Program-made: the position numbers and the translations under genes | Notes under the pieces: model-generated | What the model was told of the DNA's origin: nothing | The model's database searches: none | Seen by the model: only the letters and a program-made list of their open reading frames with translations | Shown: piece after piece, positions 12,301 to 17,496 of the stretch | Layout: every line of letters begins with the position of its first letter | Position numbering within the stretch: position 1 is the stretch's first letter | Assembly: GCF_001421535.1 (NCBI RefSeq) | Contig: NZ_LMKN01000008.1 | Span: forward strand, 326,855 to 390,854 | DNA length: 64,000 bases | Reading direction: 5' to 3' | From: Sphingomonas sp. Leaf20 | Lineage (GTDB): Bacteria > Pseudomonadota > Alphaproteobacteria > Sphingomonadales > Sphingomonadaceae

Positions 12301-15300
12301 AGCAACTTAATGTCAGCGGCACCGCCAGCCTGACCGGCGGCAGCGTGGCGACGACGCTGCCGAACGCGGCCAACTACCTCGCGGGTATGACGGCGGCGAC
12401 GCTGGTCACCAGCGGCAGCGGCTCCACCTATACCGGCGTGTCGGTGACCACCGGCCCGATCACCGGGCTGGCGCTCACGGCGGGTGCAAGCGGCAACGAC
12501 CTCGTGGTGACGGCCGACAACAATTATATCGGCGCGAGCCTCGCCAGCCTGGCCAACATCGGCAGCCTGACGGCGGACAATCCGGTCTATGTGGCAGCAG
12601 GCGGCAGCCTTGGCAGTTTGACCAACTCGGGCACGCTGAGCGGATTGGTGGCGGCGATCTACAATGCCGGCACGCTGGGGCCGATCGCCAACACGGGCGT
12701 GATTGCCGGCAATATCGAGAATGTGGGCGCACAGGCGCTGACCTTCACTGGTGCCAGCGGCACCGACATGGGCACGCTGACCGGCCAGAATGGCGGACGC
12801 GGCACGATCACCAACCTTGCGGGGAACGTGGTGTTCGCGTCGGGCAATCTGCTGCTCGACGACGATGTCGTGGCAACCGGCCATGCGGTGACCAACAGCG
12901 GTGCGGTACTGACGCTGCAGAACAGTGCGGCGATCACCGGCGACTTTGGCCAGACGGCTGGCTCGCTGGTGCTGGCTACCGGCCAGCAGCTCAATGTCAG
13001 CGGCGTAGCCAGCCTGACGGGGGGTAGCGTGGCGACCACTTTGCCGAACGCGGCCAATTATCTTGCTGGCAACACGGCGGCGACGCTGGTCACCGGCGGC
13101 GCCGGCTCCACTTATGCCGGCGTGTCGGTGACCACCGGCCCGATCACCGGGCTGGCGCTCACGGCGGGCGGGAGCGGCAACGACCTCGTGGTGACGGCCG
13201 ACAACAATTATATCGGCGCTACTCTCGCCGGCCTGACCAACAGCGGCAGCCTGGCGGCGGACTATCCGGTCTATGTCGCGGCAAGCGGCAGTCTCGGCAG
13301 CCTGGCCAATAGCGGCACGCTGAGCGGCGCGGCCGCGGCGATCTACAATGCGGGCATGCTGGGGCCGATCGCCAATAGCGGCGTTATTGCGGGCAACATC
13401 CAGAACGTGGCGGCGCAGGCGCTGACGATCTCCGACGGCAGCGGCGGCAGCATCGGCACGCTGACCGGGCTGAATGGCGGGCGCGGGACGATCACCAATT
13501 CCGGCGGGGGCGTGGTATTCGCCGGGGGCAATTTGCTGCTGGGCGACGATGTCGTGGCAAGCGCTGTGGCGAACAGCGGCGCGGTGCTGAGCCTGGCGAC
13601 GAGTTCGAGCATCACCGGTGCCTTCAGCCAGACGGCGGGCGGGCTGGTGCTGGCGAGCGGGGCGCAGCTCAACGTCAGCGGCGCGGCGACGCTGAGCGGC
13701 GGCACCGTGTCGACGACGCTGCCGGGCGCAGCCAATTATCTCGCCGGCACCACGGCGGCGACATTGGTCGCCGGCGGCGCGGGATCGGCCTATACGGGTG
13801 TCTCGGTCGCCACCGGGGCAATTTCGGGGCTGGCGCTGACGTCGGGCACCAGCGGTACCAATCTGGTCGTCACCGCCAACAACAATTATGTCGGCGCGGG
13901 CCTGACGAGCCTGACCAACAGCGGCAGCCTGGTGGCGGACCATCCGGTCTATGTTGCCGCGGGGGGCAGTCTCGACAGCCTGACCAACACCGGCACGCTG
14001 AGCGGGGCTATCGCCGCGATCTACAATGCGGGCACGCTGGGGCCGATCGGCAATAGCGGCGTGATCGCAGGGAATATTCAGAACCTCGCGAGCACGGACC
14101 TGCGTATCGCGGGCGGCAGCGGCACGAGCTTCGGCACGCTGACCGGCTTCGCTGCGGGCAGCCAGGGGACGATCACCAATCTGGCGAGCAATCTGGTGCT
14201 CAGCGGCAACCTCCTGCTCAACGACGCGATCAACCTCGGCACGCGCGGCCTCGTCAGCAGCGCGACGCTGCAGCTGAACAATGCGGTGCGGCTGACGGGC
14301 AATTACAGCCAGGTCGGCGGCGCGCTCCTGATCGGCGTCACGTCGACCAGCGTCTACGGCCAGCTTCAGGTGAGCGGATCGGCAAGCCTCACCAACACGA
14401 ACGTGCGGCTCGTCGCACTGGGCAGCACTACGCTGGCGGCCGGTACGCCCTATACGGTGGTGAAGGCCGGAGGTGCGCTGACCTATAGCGGGCTTACCTC
14501 ATCCATCGCCGGGTTCGACGGCAGCTTTTCGACAGCCACCGGCGGCGGTACGTCCGATCTGGTACTGACGGTGAAGAACAACGTGCCCGCGACGCAGTTC
14601 GCGCCAATCGGCGTCTCGGCTGGCGGACCCGGCGTCGGGACCGGTGCCGCGCTCGACGCGATTGTCGTGGCCGGAAACGGTGCGGACACCGGTGCCGCAC
14701 TCCCGGTCATCAACGACGTGCTGGTCCCGCTGGCCGCGTTGCCGGCCGCGGAGCAGGAGCGCGCGATCGTCCAGCTTTCGCCGACCCAGTTGACGCCGCA
14801 GGTCGTCGCGCTCGCGGTGTCGCCGGCGGTGAACGCGATCGTGCAGCATCAGGACGTCCTGGCGGCGAATGCGAGTGGCCGCGAGGAACGCGGTATGTCG
14901 GCGGGGTCTCAGGGCCAGCGCGGCAATGTCTGGGGGCAGCTGCTGTTCAATACCGCCAGGCGCGGCGTGGCGGCCGGCTCGTCGCCCTATGCGGCGGACA
15001 GCTTCGGGATCATCGCCGGTGTCGACCTGATTGGCAGCAGCACGCTGCTCGTCGGCGGCGCGGTGAGCTGGGTGAACAGCACCGCCAATGGCCGCGCCGA
15101 CCTGACCGGGAGCCGGACCCGGCTCGACAGCTATCAGGCGACCACCTATTTCACGTGGCAGCCGGGCGATCTGGAAAATGGCGGCTTCGCGGTCGATGGC
15201 CAGCTTGGCTTTGGCTATAATGCGTATCGCCAGCAGCGGCGGATCGATTTTCTCGGCCGGACTGCCAGGGCGTCCTATGACGGGCAGCAATATCTCGGCA

Positions 15301-15758
15301 GCCTCCGCGTGAGCGACACGGTGCCGCTAGGGAATAGCGCGTCGCTCACGCCCTATGCCGGGCTGCGCGCGATCCATCTGCGGAATGACGGCTATACCGA
15401 ACGCCAGGCGGGCACCGCGAACATGCAGGTCCGCCGGCTCTCGGTCGATTCGCTCAACCACGAGATCGGGGTGCAGGGCGGGGCGATCTACGACACCGCC
15501 TCGGGCCGATTCGCGCCATCGGTGAAGCTCGGGTGGATCCACAATTACGTGAATGGCCCGATTCCGCTGACCGCCATATTGGGTGGGGTGACCTTCACCA
15601 GCACGTCGACGCGGGGTCCGAGGGACGGTGCGGTTCTCGGCGCGGGCCTGACGTTCAGCCGCAGCGATCGGCTGCGCATCGGGGTGCAATATGACGGCGA
15701 GATCCGCGACGCGTTCCAGAGCCATAGTGGCACGGTCAAGCTGACGGTAAACTTCTGA
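3366..15758 (+). CDS. Giant autotransporter adhesin (type V secretion)
   Basis: A 4130-residue surface protein. Residues 1-29 are a signal peptide with a basic start, a hydrophobic core and a cleavage site at VLAQ-DTT. The passenger (about 30-3730) consists of short repeats of the form GTIGTLTNSGTI with frequent NNSG and TNTG turns, as in right-handed beta-helix adhesins. Larger modules recur, each with GNYSQSAG, a VSG strand, GNYLAG and NDYVGG boxes. I saw no cysteine, as expected for an exported passenger. A linker (about 3735-3850) leads to a 12-strand-type autotransporter beta-barrel (PF03797-like, about 3850-4130) ending in VNF, the terminal Phe preferred by the BAM machinery. No protease triad or other enzyme motif was seen, so adhesion, autoaggregation or biofilm formation is the likely job. 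Upstream genes may encode modifying enzymes. Internal repeats make length variation by recombination likely. Confidence 0.93.
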   Translation: MRSNRNRAVLAGSSLVVIGIALAAPPVLAQDTTIATSVTTGTIWSGATSPGSNFTITATGTISTPDPNAITITGGPGATLGTLSNSGRVNDTAPTGTAIFVGATGTDTISVAELANMATGTISAVATGILINALGTIGALTNAGRISGRTAVTSVGSIGSLSNTGVIAGTTRGIQNAVGGIIGTVDNSGTITVAAGAAGAAGGIANNGGSILTLLNTGTIVSSSSSGIGNNKTSASIGQITNSGLISGATGGLWNSGTMSQVTNTGRIIGAQAGVFHASGTIATINNSGTISGGGYGISIGSGAFNSLINSGTLSGAIALYLGSGVSVPTITNSGVIAGNINNLSANVLTITGGTGATFGTLTGSTLTNKGSITSTLANLVFTTGNLVLNDNINATGRTVSNTGATLLLNSGINVAGAYTQTAGTLDVNPLGGLIATGVATASGGTIQSNFVSTGNYLAGTYTLLGGSSLNIFGATVDVGTLANLDRSTNATGTALQLLINNSYVGGTLTSVSNAAALTSSNTGLYVATTGSIGTFSNTGTLGGAQFGVNNRGMIGLLTNSGRITNNSFTALWNQGSIGQLVNTGTITNSSWAILNSGTLGTVTNSGVIAGGSSNGNAIQNDGLIQLVDNSGTMSGAGNALAGNFGTIRNGGVILGDISGDSGGVIGTIIGGTGGTIGTFTGYTGGTQGTIGLNGNLIFASGALLLNNSIVAKSITASALIVSNTGADITLSTIVNVDGNFSQSAGSLNLGTAGKLVVTQAASITGGTISAGANGFSPNATYLKGATGGTLVSGGVGSSYTGVGIATSGGFTGLAFGSTTSGNNLLLTANNIYVGDAQVSIDNTGSISGETYPFYVANTGAIGTFTNSGTLMGLADGVNNNGSIGSLSNSGLISGGQKGLGNQSTITNLVNTATGTILGGTAAGLQNDTSMGTVTNAGLISSGSVGFANYGVLGLLSNTGTIGGGPQGVYLGGTTGTLNNSGTIIAGPTSLLIGGTLGVMINTGLISAFNAVNVAGVLTTLVNANGGTITGNNAVYVSSNLGGLSNSGLIQGRIENQTANLLTITGGAAGTIGTLTGTSGIGTINNTLSNVVFASGNLLLNDRIIATGRTVSNTGASLSLTSNISITGNYSQSAGTLSLTPGTSSLIVSGAANLSGGTVLASLSSTGNYLASSYTLVSGGASSSLSGATVSTGTVTGLASSSSISGNTLLLAIANDYVGGSLTTLANAASLTSAATGLYVATTGTIGTVSNTGTLGGAQFGVNNRGTIGTFGNSGRITNANFTALWNQGSIGQLVNSGTITNSSWAILNSGTIGTVTNSGVITGAGVAIQNNAVIAVVDNSGTLSGQNALAGTFGTVINSGLIRGNINPSGGVIGTIIGGSGGAIGTFTGSTGTTQGTIGASGNLTFAAGALLLNDTIKAVNIAASALTVSNTGADITLATIVNVDGNFSQSAGSLDLGTTGRLVVTQAANFTGGTIAAGGFSATGNYLAGSNAGTLVSGGVGSNYAGVSISMGGATGLAAGPVTSGTNLVVAVANDYVGGTLGSINNSGSIGGVAQAVYVAATGNLGTLDNSGTLSGTSNGVYNVGLVGLLRNAGLIEGGNPGLYNANTGGITALVNTGTIKTTNDAFGTGLQNAGSIGTLTNSGLIGNNIGIFNAGGTIASLDNQGTIAGATALFMTGNVGALSNSGTITNTGHGIYITGATLGTLVNSGTLSGDAGAIYIAASGSLGGIANSGVIRGDIVNNSAQNLTITGGSGTTIGTLSGVSGQGVISNTASDLVFGGGLLVLDSSIDVTGHGVVNSGAMLGLFGTTSITGNYTQSAGALVLNPGLGSMVVSGIANVSGGGVLTAVSGTGNYLAGDSFTLIQGGAGSSYSGAIVSGGSVTGLDAVGSVATIGGNTNLLLSVNNDYVGGTLGSIVNSGTLSAATAVYVASTGTLGTLVNTGTVMGDVVNQSAGNLTIVGGSASNGVFTGQSGAQGMISSANGDVVLASGRILLDDSVAVSGHALVNTGASVQLDRAVDVTGNFSQSGGTLGVVASGGLIVSGTANLTGGMIAVSGLSATGNYLAGDTAGTIIQGGVGSAYTGLAYTANVGGLEIAGATQGTNLLASVTNDYVGGSLGTLSNTSSLGGNTAIYVASTGSIGALLNSAMITANVGLANQGMIGGIANSGVFDVGGTAVVNTGSIGQLDNTGSIVAAASAGIYNGGTIAAINNSGVLINSQVSAGSGQVGAIVNVAALGALTNSGTIAGPVALFNSGSLGTIANTGTIAGNIENVAAQDLVFTGGTGGTFGTLTGHGAGSQGMITNLVGNVVMGSGGIVLNDAVNVGTGTLINAGATLQLTSIVAVTGNYAQASGTLALGQSSLLVSGIANISGGLITTTQFDATGNYIAGSNGGALVQGGAGSSYLGVGVASGINGLSIATSVGTIGSTVNLLLTLQNDYVGGTLANLDNAGAISGVSTAIVVATSGNIGTLSNSGVLAGTSFGLNNSGAIGVIANSGTMSGTVGVFNGGTIGTILNTGSMIDTPAILAAGLNNAGVIGAVINQGTISGEARGLYNDGWIDSVTNSGTIAGQLALYNGGSIGTLNNSGILLDSAAPDSAALNNAGTLNVAINSGTITGATYGILNSGTLGQLGNSGTIQAVTAIYNAGMLGPIANSGVIAGDIQNVSAQDLTFTGASGTDMGTLTGQGRARGTISNTGGNVVFASGNLLLNDDVAATGVANSGAVLTLENSAAITGDYSQTAGALMLATGQQLNVSGVASMTGGSVATSLPNAANYLAGTTAATLVTGGTGSTYAGVSVTTGPITGLALTAGTSGNALVVTADNNYIGASLANLTNSGSLTADYPVYVAAGGSLGALANSGTLSGSVAAIYNEGMLGPIANTGVIAGNIQNVSAQDLTFTGASGTDMGTLTGQGTGRGTISNTGGNVVFAAGNLLLDDDVVATGVANSGAVLTLQNSAAITGNFSQTAGALMLATGQQLNVSGTASLTGGSVATTLPNAANYLAGMTAATLVTSGSGSTYTGVSVTTGPITGLALTAGASGNDLVVTADNNYIGASLASLANIGSLTADNPVYVAAGGSLGSLTNSGTLSGLVAAIYNAGTLGPIANTGVIAGNIENVGAQALTFTGASGTDMGTLTGQNGGRGTITNLAGNVVFASGNLLLDDDVVATGHAVTNSGAVLTLQNSAAITGDFGQTAGSLVLATGQQLNVSGVASLTGGSVATTLPNAANYLAGNTAATLVTGGAGSTYAGVSVTTGPITGLALTAGGSGNDLVVTADNNYIGATLAGLTNSGSLAADYPVYVAASGSLGSLANSGTLSGAAAAIYNAGMLGPIANSGVIAGNIQNVAAQALTISDGSGGSIGTLTGLNGGRGTITNSGGGVVFAGGNLLLGDDVVASAVANSGAVLSLATSSSITGAFSQTAGGLVLASGAQLNVSGAATLSGGTVSTTLPGAANYLAGTTAATLVAGGAGSAYTGVSVATGAISGLALTSGTSGTNLVVTANNNYVGAGLTSLTNSGSLVADHPVYVAAGGSLDSLTNTGTLSGAIAAIYNAGTLGPIGNSGVIAGNIQNLASTDLRIAGGSGTSFGTLTGFAAGSQGTITNLASNLVLSGNLLLNDAINLGTRGLVSSATLQLNNAVRLTGNYSQVGGALLIGVTSTSVYGQLQVSGSASLTNTNVRLVALGSTTLAAGTPYTVVKAGGALTYSGLTSSIAGFDGSFSTATGGGTSDLVLTVKNNVPATQFAPIGVSAGGPGVGTGAALDAIVVAGNGADTGAALPVINDVLVPLAALPAAEQERAIVQLSPTQLTPQVVALAVSPAVNAIVQHQDVLAANASGREERGMSAGSQGQRGNVWGQLLFNTARRGVAAGSSPYAADSFGIIAGVDLIGSSTLLVGGAVSWVNSTANGRADLTGSRTRLDSYQATTYFTWQPGDLENGGFAVDGQLGFGYNAYRQQRRIDFLGRTARASYDGQQYLGSLRVSDTVPLGNSASLTPYAGLRAIHLRNDGYTERQAGTANMQVRRLSVDSLNHEIGVQGGAIYDTASGRFAPSVKLGWIHNYVNGPIPLTAILGGVTFTSTSTRGPRDGAVLGAGLTFSRSDRLRIGVQYDGEIRDAFQSHSGTVKLTVNF
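5005..7345 (+). repeat. Diverged duplicated module inside the autotransporter gene
   Basis: Segments at about 5005-5205 and 7153-7345 are very similar at DNA level: both encode the run NNRG-IG, SGRITN, FTALWNQGSIGQLVN, GTITNSSWAILNSGT. Further matching stretches lie at about 5455-5660 and 7570-7780. The module therefore repeats at about 2.1 kb, and divergence is greater than in the downstream 678-bp array. This points to an older duplication. Confidence 0.75.
11300..14100 (+). repeat. Tandem array of ~678-bp (226-residue) units in the autotransporter passenger
   Basis: The landmark GGCCGATC (after IYNAG-LG) occurs at 11323, 12001, 12679, 13363 and 14041, giving spacings of 678, 678, 684 and 678 bp, all multiples of three. 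Each unit encodes the same order of boxes: GPIANSGVIAGNI, FTGASGTDMGTLTGQ, NVVFASGNLLL, AITG-QTAG, QQLNVSG, NAANYLAG, ITGLALTAG and NNYIGASL. The first three units are nearly identical over long stretches; the fourth is more diverged and the fifth is partial. Near-identity implies recent expansion or ongoing gene conversion. Confidence 0.9.
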
Positions 15759-15843
15759 GGCAGCGGGGCTTCGGTAGTCTTGCGGTCGAACGCCTAAGGG
15801 CAGTGCGGCCCCGCAGCAGGAGGACGGAACCGATGTGGTCCGC

Positions 15844-16101
15844 CTATAATCCAGCCCGATCGATCATCGATGCAACCTCGACCGGTAACGCGGAGTCCGA
15901 CTTCGGCAGCAGACGGTTGAGCGCGGTCTGCACGCGTTTGCGCGCGACCTGATACGCCTTGTGGCGGATCGCGCGCGTCGCGTTGGTCCGCCAGGATGTG
16001 CTCCCGCCGAGCAGCGCCTCCCATTTGTCCTCTTCGGCCTCGAGGATCGACAGCGCCAGACGCAGCCCATCGCGTCGCCCGCGTGCATAATCGTCGGACA
16101 T
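15844..16101 (-). CDS. Small hypothetical protein (85 aa)
   Basis: An 85-residue soluble, mostly helical, charged protein starting MSDDYARGRRDG. I do not recognise a characterised family. The start is ATG at 16101; the upstream sequence reads GGGAGAGGCCGGCA, a usable ribosome site. It lies between the autotransporter (convergent) and the Tat-exported SDR (same strand, 47 bp upstream), so it may be the second gene of a stress-induced transcript. The 85-bp gap to the autotransporter stop contains nothing I can name. Confidence 0.65.
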   Translation of the reverse strand: MSDDYARGRRDGLRLALSILEAEEDKWEALLGGSTSWRTNATRAIRHKAYQVARKRVQTALNRLLPKSDSALPVEVASMIDRAGL

Positions 16102-16148
16102 TGCCGGCCTCTCCCTGTGATATGATCGCGAATGTCACGGTCCGGCGG

Positions 16149-17165
16149 TCAGGGAAATCCCTTGCCGCCATGCGCGCCGACCGCGGTCCCCGTCGAATAG
16201 CTTGCCTCGTCGGAGGCGAGCACGACGAACAGCGATGCCAGTTCGGCGGGCTGGCCCGCGCGACCGAGCGGCGTGTCCTGCCCGAACTCGTGCATCTTGC
16301 CGGGCAATTGCCCGCCCGCGACCTGGAGCGGCGTCCAGATCGGCCCCGGCGAGACCGCGTTGACGCGGATGCCCTTCTTGGCAAGCTGCTTGGCCATGCC
16401 CCGCGTCAGGTTCTGGATCGCGGCCTTGGTCGACGCATAGTCGATCAGGTCGTCGCTCGGATCATAGGCATTTTGCGAAATGGTGTTGATGATGACGGAC
16501 CCGGGCGGCATCGCGGGTATCGCGGCCTTGGAAAAGCGGAACACGTGGTAGATGTTCGTTTCGTAGGTGCGGACGAACTGTTCGTCGCTGATCTCCATGA
16601 TGTCCGCCTTGGACTGCTGATAGGCCGCGTTGTTGACGAGGATATCGAGGCCGCCAAGCTGCGATATCGCCTTCCTGAAGGTGTCCTCGCAGGCCTTTTG
16701 CGTCCGGATGTCGGCGGGCAGCAGCACCGCCTTGCGTCCCGCCTGCCGGATCAGGTCGGCGACCTCGCGCGCGTCCGCTTCCTCGCTGGGATGATAGTTG
16801 ATCGCCACGTCCGCCCCCTCGCGGGCGAACGCGATGGCGGCGGCGCGTCCGATTCCGCTGTCGCCGCCGGTCAGCAGCGCCTTTCGGCCGACCAGCTTCC
16901 CCGCGCCGCGATAGCTCGTCTCGCCGTGATCGGGACGCGGGTTCATCCTGCCGGCGAGCGCGGGCCAGGGCTGGCGCTGCTCGGGGAAGGGCGTGCGCGT
17001 GTATTTGTCGCGCGGATCACGCAGGCTGGGCGCCGCGCCCTTGCCCCCGGCTATTGCCGATTGCGCCGCCGATTGCGCCAGCGCGGCGCCCGGCGCGGAT
17101 GCCGCGGCGAGGCCGATGGCGGCACCACCGAGAATGCCGCGGCGCGACGTTTCATTGTTGCTCAT
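16149..17165 (-). CDS. Tat-exported SDR family oxidoreductase
   Basis: A 338-residue short-chain dehydrogenase/reductase with an unusual N-terminus: SRRGILGGAAIGLAAASAPG is a twin-arginine signal ending at ALAQ. The SDR core starts at about residue 90 with the NAD(P) loop TGGDSGIG, followed by NNAAYQ, a catalytic Ser region (INTISQ) and the catalytic YASTK. Close relatives are the general-stress SDRs of the YhdG/YghA-like type, for which redox substrates are poorly known. The start at 17165 is chosen because AGAAGGAC lies just upstream and the signal begins there; a longer in-frame extension to 17336 has no family support. An EcfG-like promoter lies 66 bp upstream. The true substrate is unknown. 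Confidence 0.88.
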   Translation of the reverse strand: MSNNETSRRGILGGAAIGLAAASAPGAALAQSAAQSAIAGGKGAAPSLRDPRDKYTRTPFPEQRQPWPALAGRMNPRPDHGETSYRGAGKLVGRKALLTGGDSGIGRAAAIAFAREGADVAINYHPSEEADAREVADLIRQAGRKAVLLPADIRTQKACEDTFRKAISQLGGLDILVNNAAYQQSKADIMEISDEQFVRTYETNIYHVFRFSKAAIPAMPPGSVIINTISQNAYDPSDDLIDYASTKAAIQNLTRGMAKQLAKKGIRVNAVSPGPIWTPLQVAGGQLPGKMHEFGQDTPLGRAGQPAELASLFVVLASDEASYSTGTAVGAHGGKGFP

Positions 17166-17230
17166 GATCGGGTCCTTCTCTGTCGGGCATTCGCCGGATG
17201 ACGGGCATCGCGTCTGGTCTTGTCCTGCCC

Positions 17231-17255
17231 GACGATCGCTCGATCGAACCGTTCC
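17231..17255 (-). promoter_or_regulatory. EcfG-type (general stress sigma) promoter for the SDR gene
   Basis: Read on the minus strand the site is GGAAC, 16 bp, CGTC, one mismatch from the alphaproteobacterial EcfG consensus GGAAC-N16/17-CGTT. It would start transcription near 17224, giving a leader of about 58 nt before the ATG at 17165. Confidence 0.55.
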
Positions 17256-17440
17256 ATCGGACCGGCCATCCGATCGCGCGGGTGGCGGCCGCGTGGCACG
17301 ATTCCAGCCTGTTGCCGCTGCTCGCGATGACAGCACCCCCCGACCATGCCCTGCTAATCCCGAATGAAAAACAGCGACGCGGTTTGCAACGCCGCCGGGC
17401 GGCCGGGCCGATAGTCCATGAGGGTCAAGGACTTATGCCC

Positions 17441-17465
17441 GGAACGCTCTGCGCATGCCCGGGTT
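17441..17465 (+). promoter_or_regulatory. EcfG-type promoter for the hydrolase/MRJP gene
   Basis: GGAAC at 17441, a 16-bp spacer, then GGTT at 17462 (equivalently GGAAC-N17-GTT), fitting the EcfG consensus apart from the first base of the -10 element. The predicted start lies about 25 nt before the ATG at 17497, an ideal distance. Confidence 0.6.
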
Positions 17466-17496
17466 GTGACGATGATCACAGCAGCAGTGCGAGCGC

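Larger units (their letters stand above)
17166..17496. other. Divergent intergenic region with two stress-type promoters
   Basis: This 331-bp gap separates the leftward SDR gene from the rightward hydrolase gene. It holds an EcfG-like promoter for each direction and no convincing gene; reading frames across it have no family features and no good ribosome sites. Confidence 0.6.

Noticed and set aside
11319-13943. Second long minus-strand frame across the 678-bp array
   Set aside because: Repeats preserve the antisense frame; there is no ribosome site or family similarity.
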